DNA of 64,000 bases from CAVTQY01 sp963736975 (GCA_963736975.1 CAVTQY010000001.1:4030001-4094000), one strand, 5' to 3'; positions 18,612-27,889 are shown, counted from the stretch's first letter. Notes: generated from the letters alone by a model not told the origin. Made by a program: numbers and translations.

Positions 18612-19472
18612 TTACCGGCTGCGCTTGTGACCGCCGCTATTGTGGAACGCGGGCTCAGGTTCGAGACATGGCATCTCAATCGGAACGCAGTGGCGCAACT
18701 CGTGTAACTGGCGTGGCAGAGCAGTGTGGTTTGCACCGGGCGCGGTCGTGATCTTCGCGTCTTCATCTCGAGCTGATAGCACCAATCGAATCTCCCTCCG
18801 CACCGCCCGCTCTACCTCAAGCGACGGCATCTGGCGCTGGCGCCTGAGCCCCTCGATCGCCTCGTTTCCCAGTCGGTGGAACCTCTCCGCCAGCGGCAGC
18901 AGCGTGTCCCGCAACCGTGCTACGTGCTCCTCGACAGCCAGTCCACGGATGTCCTCCGCCCGCCAGTCATATTCCTTCTTCCACTTCGCCCGCAAAGTCG
19001 GCTGACCAAACATCTCGCCCTCGATGATCAGCGCTGTATTCCCTACGATCGACTGAACGCGCAGGGCGTTGGCGAAGGCCACCACGGCCATGTCGATCAG
19101 CACGTAGTCGGACATGCTGGACGCGTTCAGTTCCTCAATCAGCCCACGGCGGATCGCAAGCAGCATGCCCGTCAGCGCCGGGTCGATGAGCTGATCAGCA
19201 CCGAGGTGGTCCATCAGAGAGCGACCCGAGCGGTAGTCGTCCAGCGAGCGCTCGACGATGTCGTGCCAGTCTTCCCGCTTGCCGAACAGGGGCGAAAACT
19301 GCATTGAGCGGCCGCATGATTGGGCATCCAGTTTGAGGCGCCGATGCACCTCATCCCAATACTCCCGACGCTCGCGGGCGCGCGTCTCGATCTCGGCAAT
19401 CTCCGCATCCGTCAGCTCGGAGAGAGGTTCGGTTGGCTGGTCCCCCAGGCGTGGTTCGGGTTGGCGGTGCAT
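18612..19472 (-). CDS. Hypothetical protein following HGG-motif gene
   Basis: The 286-residue soluble protein has no domain I can name. It is charged and helical, with ELTDAEIAEIETRARERRE near the start and a central hydrophobic YVLIDMAVVAFANALRVQ. The start at 19472 overlaps the stop of the upstream HGG-type gene (TGATG), showing translational coupling. The last about 30 residues may be read-through past the natural end. It lies between a serine recombinase and a Tn3 transposase fragment and may be transposon cargo. Function unknown. Confidence 0.6.
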   Translation of the reverse strand: MHRQPEPRLGDQPTEPLSELTDAEIAEIETRARERREYWDEVHRRLKLDAQSCGRSMQFSPLFGKREDWHDIVERSLDDYRSGRSLMDHLGADQLIDPALTGMLLAIRRGLIEELNASSMSDYVLIDMAVVAFANALRVQSIVGNTALIIEGEMFGQPTLRAKWKKEYDWRAEDIRGLAVEEHVARLRDTLLPLAERFHRLGNEAIEGLRRQRQMPSLEVERAVRREIRLVLSARDEDAKITTAPGANHTALPRQLHELRHCVPIEMPCLEPEPAFHNSGGHKRSR

Positions 19473-19645
19473 CAATCGACCCCTTTCAGCAGCTTCTTTG
19501 CTTCGCGCAGCATCGCTCTGACTGCCCGGCGCTGAGCAACAGCCTCTTTTGTGGCTCCGCCGTGTCGGTAGGCGCCATTGCGCGTCCCGGATGGCGCGCC
19601 TGCACGGCCGCCGTGCAGGATGCACCGGCCATTCCGGGCATTGCC
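19472..19645 (-). pseudogene. HGG-motif small protein, 5'-truncated
   Basis: The frame ends NGRCILHGGRAGAPSGTRNG and then continues YRHGGATKEAVAQRRAVRAM to its stop. This is the widespread alphaproteobacterial small protein with a CxxHGG motif and a helical tail. Its N-terminus is replaced by Tn3 transposase sequence at about 19650, so the gene was cut by transposon insertion or deletion. It is coupled to the downstream hypothetical gene. Confidence 0.55.
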
Positions 19646-19649
19646 GATA

Positions 19650-20185
19650 CGCACCTTGAGCAGGGCATCGAGCCCCGCGGGCGCCGCAGAGGGCAGACGC
19701 GCCACCAAGCCATCACACCACACCTCTTCATGCCGGTGGACGACTTCATGCCGGTGGACGACGGAGCGTACCAATCGATCGAGGCGGTCAGGAGATGGTG
19801 GCTCGATGCGAAGCGACCTGCACCGCTCGCGCGCAGCCATCAGCAGTCGATCTGGCCGGTGTTCCAGCGCGGACACCTGGCCTTCCAGCCAGCGCGCAAG
19901 AGCGTCGGTATCATCCAGCGTGGGCTCGCGAAAGCTGAGGGCGTCTCGGATTTGTGCACGGTGATACGCGGCGGCCCGGCTGCGCCAGTCATAGCCACGC
20001 CAGGCGTCGGCCGGCACCTCAATCTAGCTGGCAATTGCCTCGACCGCCGCGACGGGAACCTCCTCAAGCCGGTACGGAAACCGGCCATTGACCTGGAACA
20101 TCTTGAGCAGAACGGCAAAGCCCAGCCGCGTGGCGCCGGTCTTGTTGCCGAGCAGCGTGCGGTCCGAGGCGTTCAATGCCCGCGA
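19650..20185 (-). pseudogene. Tn3-family transposase TnpA fragment (DUF4158 region)
   Basis: From 20185 downward the minus strand reads LGNKTGATRLGFAVLLKMFQ and GRFPYRLEEVPVAAVEAIAS. After a TAG stop at 20024-20026 it continues VPADAWRGYDWRSRAAAYHR, EHRPDRLLMAARERCRSLRI and LVRSVVHRHE. This is the N-terminal part of a Tn3 transposase (full length about 980 residues). The TAG replaces what is probably a Gln codon. The catalytic DDE part is absent. It is divergent from the recombinase gene at 20332, as in Tn3 elements. Confidence 0.85.
19729..19764. repeat. 18-base tandem duplication inside TnpA fragment
   Basis: CATGCCGGTGGACGACTT is repeated directly with two mismatches and gives a VVHRHE duplication in the translated fragment. 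This is probably replication slippage after loss of function. Confidence 0.6.
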
Positions 20186-20331
20186 TCGTCAACGTCCTCG
20201 CCATCCCGTTCCGCCCGCATGATCGTCTCCCCGTTGTGCATTCCTGTCCCAGTTAAGCTATACTCTGTTCGGTACGATCCGGACCCGAGCAGGAACAAGG
20301 GCTTGTGGGTCGCCGGACGAGGAGAGTTCAA

Positions 20332-20961
20332 TTGGGACAGCGCGCGGCCCTCTACTGCCGGGTCTCGACCGCGGACCAATCTTGCGCACGGCAGGAACGG
20401 GACCTCACCGCATTTGCCGATCGCGCTGGTTACGAGGTGGTCGGCGTCTTCAAGGAGACAGGGTCAGGGGTCAGGCTCGACCGCGCAGAGCGGCGCAAAG
20501 TCATGGCGCTCGCCCAGGCGCGCCGGATCGATGCGGTGCTGGTGACCGAACTCTCGCGGTGGGGACGCAGCACGCTCGACCTGTTGCACACGCTGAAAGA
20601 GTTGGAGGCGCAGCGCGTGTCGGTAATCGCGATGAGCGGCCTGGCCTTCGACCTCACCACGCCACACGGCCGCATGATGGCCACCATCATTGCGGGTATC
20701 GCCGACTTCGAGCGCGAGCTGATTCAGGAGCGCATCCGCTCCGGCATCGCCGCGGCGAAGGCGCGCGGCAAGCGTCTCGGCCGCCAGCCCGGACAGCGGC
20801 CCAAATCCGACCGGCTTGCCTCGAAAGTGATGGTGCTTGTCGCAAACGGGCGCAGCTATCGCTTGATTGGACGCGAGGTGGGACTGAGCAAGAACACAGT
20901 GGCCGATATCGTCAAACGTCGCCGCACCAACGCGACCCATACCAGCGAACCTGTTGGATGA
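20332..20961 (+). CDS. Serine recombinase/resolvase (TnpR-like)
   Basis: The product is about 209 residues from a TTG at 20332 with GGAGAG upstream. The catalytic Ser is in ALYCRVSTADQ, with LVTELSRWGRSTLDLL, GRMMATIIAGIADFERELI and a C-terminal HTH (SYRLIGREVGLSKNTVADIV). It is divergent from the Tn3 TnpA fragment with a gap that would hold the res site. It probably resolved cointegrates of that transposon. The sequence is not close to the resolvase at 17972. Confidence 0.92.
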   Translation: MGQRAALYCRVSTADQSCARQERDLTAFADRAGYEVVGVFKETGSGVRLDRAERRKVMALAQARRIDAVLVTELSRWGRSTLDLLHTLKELEAQRVSVIAMSGLAFDLTTPHGRMMATIIAGIADFERELIQERIRSGIAAAKARGKRLGRQPGQRPKSDRLASKVMVLVANGRSYRLIGREVGLSKNTVADIVKRRRTNATHTSEPVG

Positions 20962-21153
20962 CAGTTTTCGACCCGAAGCGAAAGTTCGATCTACTACCGG
21001 TTGGTGCCGCAAGCAGAACTGAGCGAGTGATTCGGCTGATTGGCGGTTTCTTGTTCGCGCCAACCGCGACTTCGTACACTTGCATCACCTCCCGGACTGA
21101 ACCGCGCCGTCCACAATCGTGCTGGCCCAATTTTTGACATAGGAAGCGCAGAG

Positions 21154-22282
21154 ATGGCGGACCTTGATCGGATCTTGATCGTTGGCGGAGGGATCGCTGG
21201 ACTCACGGTTGCAAGCGCTCTTCGCCGGCAAGGCTTCACGACGGAGCTCGTCGAACGGAATCCGAACTGGCCCGCCATTGGGGCAGGTATCGCAGTGCAG
21301 CCCAATGGCATGCGCATCCTGTATGCCCTCGGCATGGGCGCGGTGTTAGAACAGGCCGGCGCGGTTATCCGGCGGTGGGCTTTTTGCGACCAACAAGGAC
21401 AGGTGCTCTGCGAAACCGATCTGCAAGAACTGTGGGGCGACGTCGCACCCTTCATCGGCATTGAACGGACCAAACTGCATCGAGTGCTGGTGACAAGCGC
21501 AGCCACATTGCCTTACCGGCTCGGCACGTCGCTCGAATCACTGCGTCAGGATAGTCGTCGCGTGTCCGTTGGCCTTAGTGACGGTAGTTCGGGCGAGTAC
21601 CGATCTTGTGGTCGGGGCGGAGGGCATTTCTTCAACCGTGCGCGCACTCGCATTAAGTACGGCCTCGCCTGCCGATCTTGGCGCAGTGAATTGGCGCAGC
21701 ATCGCGCCAGTCCGCCCACGCGGCCTGAAGGGCTTACAGTTCCTGCTTGGCGATGAGTGTTTCTTCGGACTTTGCCCCGTCAACGAGGGGCGCACCTACG
21801 GCTTCGGTTATATCGCGCAGTCTCGAATCCACGATCCGCTGCAGGGCCGGCTTGAACGGCTTCGCGATCGCTTTGCGGCATTTGGGGAACTCGTGCGGGA
21901 GTACCTGGCTGCTCTGGAGCACGACGAACAGGTCCACTGCTCGAGCATGCAGTGGGTGCACACGGACGAGTGGCATGTTGGCCGCGTGGTGCTCATCGGC
22001 GATGCCGCGCACGCGAGCTCACCTTTAATGGGCCAGGGAGGCTGCATGGCTATGGAAGACGCGTACGTATTGGCTGAAATCTTGCGCACGGCGCCCACCG
22101 TGGAGAGCGCCCTAAGCGGCTATGTCGCCAGACGAAAGCAGCGAGTCAACTGGGTTCAACAGCAAAGTATAGCCAAGGCCGAAACTTTGCGCATGCCGCC
22201 CGCTATTCGCAACGCCGCGTTGCGCGAGCGTGGAAATCAGATGATGAAGTCTCGCTTCGGCCCGCTCATCCCAGCACCATGA
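21154..22282 (+). pseudogene. FAD-dependent aromatic monooxygenase (salicylate hydroxylase/UbiH-like), frameshifted
   Basis: The first frame from 21154 has the FAD motif ILIVGGGIAGLTVASALRRQ. An extra base near 21603 shifts the frame. The rest continues with DLVVGAEGISSTVR (the DG/NAD region) and VVLIGDAAHASSPLMGQGG, ending at 22282 (about 375 residues restored, normal length). AGGAAG precedes the start. The enzyme would hydroxylate an aromatic or similar ring using NAD(P)H and O2. It stands alone between transposon remnants and a long hairpin 26 bases after its stop. Confidence 0.85.
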
Positions 22283-22307
22283 TCCCCGCGGCTCGAATGT
22301 CCGAAAC

Positions 22308-22379
22308 GGTGAAGGGTTCCGGATGCCGGCCCCTTACAGCGCGTCGTTCATTCGCCGCCGGCGTCCGGAACCCTTCACC
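22308..22379. repeat. Long inverted repeat (23-base arms)
   Basis: The arm at 22308-22330 and its complement at 22357-22379 match in 22 of 23 bases; the one difference is a G-U pair in RNA. They are separated by 26 bases and lie just after the monooxygenase stop. The arm sequence recurs near 24210-24232. It could be a terminator or the tip of a miniature transposable element. Confidence 0.7.
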
Positions 22380-22468
22380 TTACCGGTCGTGGGCTGGGGC
22401 CGCCGGCCTCAGGCCGCGTGACCGCTACTTTGCATCTGGTGACACGAACGTTGGGTCTGGGCCTACAT
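22353..22468 (+). repeat. Dispersed repeat R1, copy 1
   Basis: About 115 bases are nearly identical, in inverted orientation, to 24124-24239. I see no coding role. The two copies flank a 1.65-kb block with the small membrane gene, a terminator and the PEP-CTERM pseudogene. Confidence 0.75.
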
Positions 22469-22503
22469 TACGCAGCACGCTTTGCCCTCGGGAGGCTCCG
22501 GGA

Positions 22504-22602
22504 ATGAGCTGGGATCAGGTGTTGACGTGGTTCATCGTGCCGGGCGTCGTGGCGCTTGTGCTTGGCCTGGGCGGCATCTGGTCGGCGCGGCGCATCCCGT
22601 GA
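22504..22602 (+). CDS. Small single-helix membrane protein (32 residues)
   Basis: MSWDQVLTWFIVPGVVALVL opens a one-helix peptide ending WSARRIP, with a positively charged C-terminus. GGGAGG lies upstream. Short proteins of this type occur in related genomes but have no assigned function. It is too short for confident calling by composition. Confidence 0.45.
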   Translation: MSWDQVLTWFIVPGVVALVLGLGGIWSARRIP

Positions 22603-22972
22603 CGCGCGAATCGGAGGAAGTCAGTGATCAGATGGGGCGAGACAGCCTTAAAAAGTGCCCAACGGTATGTGGCCGAGGAGAGGCCCGCGTGGCTCAGCAA
22701 GAGCGTCGTGTCCTTGAGTTGGAGCTGGGTCACTGCGTTGGTGCCGCGAGTGTGGCTTGGTCGCTCCTAATCTCGTTCCGCCGCGCGCTCGAAACCGCGC
22801 ATAAGAAGCTCAAGATTGAACGGGAGAAAGTCGAGTGGCAAAATTCAAACTGACGCATTACCAAAATCCGCGATTTCGAGCGACGATGAGCGCCGGGCCG
22901 TTTTTGCATAGTGCCCGCGCAACGATCCCGCCGAATCAGACAGAACTGCGCGCGGCTCGCCGGAAAAGTGAC
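22603..22972. other. Region with one weak helical reading frame
   Basis: A plus-strand frame (22482-22853 overall) ends in a charged helix, RALETAHKKLKIEREK, but has no clear start or relatives. I see no confident gene. Confidence 0.3.
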
Positions 22973-23005
22973 GGCCGGGAGTGTCCTCCCGGCCCCATTT
23001 TTACC
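22973..23005 (+). terminator. Rho-independent terminator
   Basis: GGCCGGGAG-TGTC-CTCCCGGCC is a perfect 9-base stem with a 4-base loop, followed by CCATTTTTA. Confidence 0.8.
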
Positions 23006-23021
23006 ATCAAGGCAGAGCCCA

Positions 23022-23100
23022 TGCTGAACGCGGCTCTGCTAGCCCCAGAGCGCCGAAGGGCGAGCCGGCCGGCTGTCCCCAAGACGGGCCGGCTCGTTCC
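23022..23100 (+). repeat. Structured dispersed repeat R2, copy 1
   Basis: About 80 bases match 29349-29428 in inverted orientation. It contains a perfect 10-base stem (23061-23070 with 23087-23096) and a smaller stem GCAGAGCC/GGCTCTGC. One base pair differs between copies by a compensating G-C to C-G swap. Confidence 0.7.
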
Positions 23101-23341
23101 TGCCACCAAGTGTGAGGCGCCCTCGGGGGGATGACCAGCCCGCAGCGGCGCAACGATCCCGGCAAATCAAACCGAGCTGGGGCGCCGGCTGGGCGCCTGC
23201 CTTGACTGTCATCGGGCAAGTTGAAACAGCCGGTTGCGCTCAGGCGCGCGCCGGGACTGTCGGGGGACTGTGCGGATAGTTCGCCGCCGGTTCCATAATT
23301 AGGGATTCTGCGGCCGCGCCCGATCCCCCCGGCTGCCCGGC

Positions 23342-23964
23342 TCAGGCGCGCCGAGATCGCAGCACCATGCCGAGGCCGGCAAGGCCCATCGCAAACAGCG
23401 CCAGCGATGCGGGTTCCGGCACGGCTGCGGCTCCGACCCGAAGCGTGAAGCTGTCTGCGTGCACTCCGCTCCCCCACGTCCAGACATAGGTGCCGGGCGT
23501 CACGCCAAGGCTCGCGAAGGTCTGGTTGTCATAGGTCGCGGTGTCCGACAGGAGGCCGGAGCGGTAGCCCGCTGGCACGTCGAGAGTAGGCCCGAACAAC
23601 ACACCGGCAAAGTCTCCGCTGCCGCTATCGGCATAGGTGATGCCACCGCTTCCGAAAGCTGCTGGCCCAGTAATGCCGTGGTAGCCATCCGTCGACGTCC
23701 CCGTCGGAGTGACCGGCCCGGTGAGGACACCCGCTTCGAGCGGAATTATCAAAGGACTAGCGCTGATACCGCCTGACGGGGTCAGATCGGTCAATCGAAT
23801 GATCCGCTCCCGGTCGCGACAACGTCGTTCCCCAGCGGTTGCGACGGGTCTGCCACCTGCGCGAGCGTCACGACATAACCGGCCCGCGCCAGGGGGGCGA
23901 GCAACCCGGCAAAGAGAGCCAGCGTGACAGCGCCAACGGTCGCGTTGCGGACAGCAGAGAACAT
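23342..23964 (-). pseudogene. PEP-CTERM sorting-domain protein, frameshifted
   Basis: The start at 23964 has GGGAGAGG upstream and encodes a signal peptide (MFSAVRNATVGAVTLALFAG, cleavage after ARA). A one-base deletion near 23796 shifts the frame. The rest (GGISASPLIIPLEAGVLTG and onward) ends with the PEP-CTERM tail VPEPASLALFAMGLAG followed by RSRRA. Such proteins are exported and processed by an exosortase, which is not in this window. Restored length is about 207 residues. It may be an exopolysaccharide-associated secreted protein. Confidence 0.85.
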
Positions 23965-24123
23965 CGTCACCTCTCCCGGACTGCGACCACAGGCTGCCAC
24001 CGATCGCGTGATCGGCGCTAGCCCATGGGGGCGGCTCAGGAATTTGCTGATGACTGCAGCCCAAAGAGGCGGGCGGAGACAGGCTGGGGGCCACCCTGGC
24101 GGGTCAGGGGACGGCTGGCGGCC

Positions 24124-24239
24124 AAGTAGGCCCAGACCCAACGTTCGTGTCACCAGATGCAAAGTAGCGGTCACGCGGCCTGAGGCCGGCGGCCCCAGCC
24201 AACGACCGGTAAGGTGAAGGGTTCCGGACGCCGGCGGCG
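24124..24239 (-). repeat. Dispersed repeat R1, copy 2
   Basis: Inverted, nearly identical copy of 22353-22468. It abuts the truncated 5' end of the SRAP fragment, suggesting the rearrangement that cut that gene occurred at the repeat. Confidence 0.75.
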
Positions 24240-24627
24240 AGCGATTGTTCCGGCTGCCGCGTTCTACGAATGGAAGGTGATCGAGGGCGGCAAGCAGCCC
24301 TATGCGATCGCCCGGGAGGACGGAGAGCCGATGGCATTCGCCGGGCTGTGGGAGGCTTTCCTGTTCCCGGACAGCACGGTTTTGCGCACCTTCGCCATCA
24401 TCACCACGGATGCGGGCCCGGACGTCGCCGAGCTGCATGATCGGATGCCGGTGATCCTGGAGCCGGAGGGCTGGCCGGTCTGGCTGGGCGAGGTCGACGG
24501 GGATCCGGTCGGGTTGTTGCACCCGTCGCCGGGCGGCACGCTCAGGATATGGCCGGTGGACAAGCGGGTCGGCAGCCCGAAGAACAACGGGCCGGAACTG
24601 CTGGACGCCCTGGAGGCCGCAGAATAG
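24238..24627 (+). pseudogene. SRAP (HMCES/YedK) protein, C-terminal part only
   Basis: The frame reads AIVPAAAFYEWKVIEG, FAGLWEAFLFPDSTVLRTFA, IITTDAGPDVAELHDRMPVI and WPVWLGEVDGDP. These are the central and C-terminal motifs of SOS-response-associated peptidase proteins, which crosslink to abasic sites in single-stranded DNA. The catalytic Cys2 and about the first 90 residues are missing; repeat R1 takes their place. The active-site His (ELHDRMP) remains. A matching N-terminal fragment lies at 28728, with a third piece at 49916. Confidence 0.85.
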
Positions 24628-24631
24628 CGGG

Positions 24632-24946
24632 TCAGGCCTGTTCCTTGCCCGTCCCGCCCGTCAGCACCACGCGCCAGCCTCGGCCCGTCCACGTCCCCTG
24701 AGCATGGCCGGCCGGGTCCTCGACCAGGGCCACGCTCGCCGGTCGCCGCTCGCACTTCTGGCACCGTAATTGGATCAGCACGTCTGCGACCGTGAGCCCG
24801 GCCAGGACACAGTTCGAGGCCATCATCCGCAATGGGATGTGCGCCGTTTTTCCGCAGCCGCACCGGACATCAAGCCAATAACGGCGCAGCCCTCGAACGG
24901 AACAGGCGAGCATGACGGCTCGATCCCCGGGCGGCTGAGCCGGCAT
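24632..24946 (-). CDS. Small zinc-ribbon protein
   Basis: The 104-residue product has two CxxC-like knuckles (DVRCGCGKTAH and LRCQKCERRPASVALVEDP) typical of a zinc ribbon, and a C-terminal GWRVVLTGG. Related small proteins are common in Acetobacteraceae, with no known function. It is convergent with the SRAP fragment, with stops 5 bases apart. A degenerate second copy (RPAS and TLVEDPAKS) is near 28600-28700, also next to SRAP sequence. Confidence 0.65.
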   Translation of the reverse strand: MPAQPPGDRAVMLACSVRGLRRYWLDVRCGCGKTAHIPLRMMASNCVLAGLTVADVLIQLRCQKCERRPASVALVEDPAGHAQGTWTGRGWRVVLTGGTGKEQA

Positions 24947-24982
24947 ACGGGGAGGAAAGCGGTGGAACGTTGAGAGAACAAG

Positions 24983-25005
24983 GGCGCGCCGTGAGCCGAC
25001 GCGCC
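24983..25005 (-). terminator. Hairpin R3, copy 1 (likely minus-strand terminator)
   Basis: GGCGCGTCGG-CTCA-CGGCGCGCC on the minus strand is followed by CTTGTTCTC and lies 50 bases after the stop of the gene at 25055-25381. Similar hairpins are at 28589 and 53159. Confidence 0.5.
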
Positions 25006-25054
25006 AAGGTGGGAGGAAACCAGCCCAGGCAGTCAGCCTGGACGCACGGACGGT

Positions 25055-25381
25055 CTATGCCGCGCCGTTCGAGTCGGGAAAGTCCTTGTTGGGCACCAGA
25101 CGCAGAACGGGGGCCTCTTCCGCCTGCCGCTCATCGGGTCCACGACGAAGCTCGAACCCGAGGCTATCGACAACCCGGCCGTCTTCCCGAACCGGGACAT
25201 AGATGCAGGAGCGCCCGGCCGCATCCGTCGCCCGGATCGCTTGCGGCATGGTGTCCGGATATTCGCCCCAGTGCTCCAGCAGTTCGAAGGTCCAGCCGGC
25301 GCCATCGAGCGTCGGGTCCTGGGGCCGCATCTCCTGCGTCATCTCGCGGAAGGTGTGCGAGCGGGTGATGACGTCCGTCAC
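25055..25381 (-). CDS. Hypothetical protein (108 residues)
   Basis: The product has no domain I recognise. Features are DGAGWTFELLEHWGEYPDTM and RATDAAGRSCIYVPVREDGR, then LGFELRRGP. The GTG start overlaps the preceding stop (GTGA), so it is translationally coupled to a small upstream frame. A fragment carrying ATDAAGRSCIYV recurs at 52985-53075, showing the family is present twice here. Probably a soluble accessory protein; function unknown. Confidence 0.6.
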   Translation of the reverse strand: MTDVITRSHTFREMTQEMRPQDPTLDGAGWTFELLEHWGEYPDTMPQAIRATDAAGRSCIYVPVREDGRVVDSLGFELRRGPDERQAEEAPVLRLVPNKDFPDSNGAA

Positions 25382-25530
25382 GGCTGACTCCCTTTGCTCG
25401 CCTGCCGCACCAGCTCCTTCCAGAGCCGATCGGCCGCATCAGAATTCCGGCCCGCGGCCTCGACCTCCTCTCCGGTCGAGCGCGCACGTGTCCCCGGACC
25501 GACGATCACCTGGATGGGGAGCGGCTGGGC
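25378..25530 (-). CDS. Small coupled hypothetical gene, start uncertain
   Basis: A minus-strand frame encodes IQVIVGPGTRARSTGEEVEA and ends DRLWKELVRQASKGSQP. Its stop overlaps the GTG of the 108-residue gene. No convincing start or ribosome site is visible, so the 5' limit given is arbitrary. Confidence 0.35.
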   Translation of the reverse strand, partial: AQPLPIQVIVGPGTRARSTGEEVEAAGRNSDAADRLWKELVRQASKGSQP

Positions 25531-25740
25531 CGGCTGCCTCTGCGCCGGCCCCGCCTCGGTTGTCGGGCGATGACAATGTGTGATTGATCGGTGAGCACGC
25601 TGCTGCAGATGGGTGCTTCCGGGGCTCGGGGAGGGGAGTTTTTGGGGCTATCTTTCCGCAGAATGTCCGCAGAGGCGGGAGAGGTTACCAGATCACTCCA
25701 CCAGCGAAGCGGTTTTGTCACACGACATCAAGAGCTTGCT

Positions 25741-25785
25741 TGGTGGGCGCACAAGGACTCGAACCTTAGACCCGCTGATTAAGAG
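25741..25785 (-). tRNA. tRNA-Lys(CTT) 3' fragment (attachment-site remnant)
   Basis: The minus strand reads from the anticodon loop CTCTTAA through TCAGCGGGTC, the T-arm GGTTCGAGTCC and acceptor GCGCCCACCA. The 5' half of the tRNA is absent; the sequence before the loop cannot pair with the anticodon stem. A 3' tRNA half that starts at the anticodon loop is the typical att site left by a tyrosine integrase. Confidence 0.8.
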
Positions 25786-26176
25786 AAAACCGTTTGGCGG
25801 GGCAAATCATTGATTCGATGTGGCCTGTTCCGTTGGCCTTTAAGGCCTGTTCCGCCGATGCCTTGTGCCGTCGCCACAAACATGTCCCGGACAACCGGGG
25901 CTGGGGCTTGACCTTCAACCTGCCTCAAGCCCCACGGAGCCAATCACGTTCAGTTTGTGTCCTGAGTGCGACGCCTGCCCGGGTCGGCATGCGGCCCTCT
26001 GCTATTCCCGAGGCGCTCGGCCAGTCATTTCCGTATGGTGACGGCACAGCGTTCAGACGGCCGCGAGGCGGGGTGGCCCGGCCAGAAAATTCAGGGTTTC
26101 GCTCGCCATATGCGACTGGGATTCCGTGTGGTGCGGGTCCGGTCTATCATCAATTCTGGAGGGCACCTGGTCGATT
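25786..26176. other. Gap without recognised gene
   Basis: About 390 bases between the tRNA fragment and the ImmA/IrrE gene. I see no coding sequence with family resemblance. It would be the edge of the integrated element. Confidence 0.35.
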
Positions 26177-27228
26177 ATGGCTTCGGTTGAGCAAATCAAC
26201 CCCAAGATTCTAGCCTGGGCGCGGGAAACCGCTGGCCTGACGGTCGGAGAGGCCGCGGAGAAGCTCGGCCTGAAGGATTCGGCCAAGGCGACGGCGACCG
26301 AGAAGCTGAAGCCGTTGAGGATGGAAGGCTTGGTCTGTCTCGGACCATGCTCGAAAGGGCCGCTTCCATCTACCGGCGCCCACTTGTCACGTTCTACATG
26401 TCTCAGCCGCCGGCGAGAGGCGACAGGGGAGAGGATTTCCGGGCCACGAAGTCGGCGTCTGAGCGGGAGAACGCGACGCTCGATGCTCTCCTGAGGGACG
26501 TGCGCGCCAGACAACAGATGGTGCGTGTGGTGCTCGACGACGCGGAGGAAGCGCAGCCTCGGCCATTCGTAGGCAGCGCGCGCATCGAGGATGGGCCGAA
26601 AACTGTGGCCGCCGCGATTCGCACCGCGCTCGGCGTTTCCGAAGATCAGCAAAGGCGCAGCAAGGACGTCGGGGCGCTGTTCTCGCTCCTACGTTCTGCG
26701 GCCGAGCGCATCGGCATTTATGTCCTCCTCCTTGGTGACGTCGGTTCGTACCATTCAGACATCGGCGAGGACGTGTTCCGCGGCTTCGCTCTGGCGGACG
26801 ACGTGGCCCCCTTCGTCGTCATCAATGACAATGACGCTGCTGTTGCTCGCTCGTTCACCCTGATGCATGAGATCGCGCATATATGGATTGGAGAGAGTGG
26901 TGTCAGCGGACCGCTGCGGGACGTGCCCGATAACGTCATCGAACGATTCTGCAATGACACGGCGAGCGAGTTCCTTTTGCCGTCGGACGCAATCCTGGAT
27001 TATTCGGCCCTTCTACGAGCCCCACTCAATGATGTGACGGCGACAATGCAGGCGATCGGGTCGATTTGGAAGGTCAGTGAGCCAGCAGTTGCCTACCGCT
27101 TCGTACAGAAGGGGTGGATCAGCCGAGCTGTCGCTTCGCAGTTGTTCGCAATCTACGCCGATCGCTGGCGGCAGCAAAAGAAGCGCGAACGGGAAAACCG
27201 GCAGCCTGATGATACAGGCCCGACTTAT
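26177..27228 (+). pseudogene. XRE-HTH/ImmA-IrrE metallopeptidase, frameshifted and 3'-truncated
   Basis: An N-terminal HTH (INPKILAWARETAGLTVGEA) from the ATG at 26177 shifts frame near 26311-26316. It then continues as ERAASIYRRPLVTFYMSQPP and the peptidase domain with zinc motif HEIAH (RSFTLMHEIAHIWIG) and FCNDTASEFLLPSD. The family (COG2856) senses DNA damage or phage and cleaves a partner repressor, and is common in mobile elements and toxin-antitoxin loci. Near 27228 the C-terminus runs into an IS110 fragment. No partner antitoxin gene is visible. Confidence 0.85.
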
Positions 27229-27640
27229 TATCAGATGGGCCGGTTCCGTCTGGGTCCACAGCGAGGGCGCGACCACGGTACAGGAGTGGCCCATCCCGAC
27301 CAGTTGCCGATGCAACCCATACCCGGTCGGGCCTGCTTCGTAGCAGAAGTGCAATCGGCGGTGATGCTTCGCGAGCCGCGCAACCAGCCGGCGAACGGAC
27401 GTCGGGTCGGCATCGATCTCGCCCAGGTATCTAATCTCGCCTTGCCGGCCGTCCTCGCAACGGCTACGGCGTGCCGGGCCTTGGCTACATCCAACCCGAC
27501 AAAAACTTCGCTATCCTGATCCATGGCTCGTCCCCCTGCGCTGAGGAAAGGCTCGCCCTATGCGAGCAACCCTCGTTGACCCGCACAGCGTGGGACGAGC
27601 CACCCCGGTTAAGGAACGGACATACGGTCTTACGGATCAC
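27228..27640 (-). mobile_element. IS110-family element, 5' end with transposase N-terminal fragment
   Basis: The minus strand encodes DSEVFVGLDVAKARHAVAVA, the RuvC-like first Asp motif of IS110 transposases. After a frameshift it gives HFCYEAGPTGYGLHRQLVGM and ends abruptly at SLWTQTEPAH near 27228. The non-coding 27525-27640 region matches 33905-34015 closely and is the element's upstream end. It has cut the ImmA/IrrE gene. Confidence 0.8.
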
Positions 27641-27889
27641 CTGTCCTGGTGGGAGGCCAAACGGGCGCTCGATCGATCACGCCGGACCTTGGCGGGGTCT
27701 CCACCGAGGAGCCTGATCGCAGCGCGTTGACGCCCACCGTGCATTCTCCCCGGCCTCTTGCGATTGGGATTTGTCAAACTACGTAGGCGCCGCAAACGAG
27801 ATCAGCGCGGCGGAATCGAGGCTCCTGTAGTGGCCTTAGGCTTGCGCCTGATCCAGGGCGGCGGCCGGGCGATGACGGCCGAGATGACG

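Noticed and set aside
19729..19764. Tandem 18-base repeat considered as a CRISPR or iteron start
   Set aside because: Only two units, no spacers, and located inside a dead transposase.
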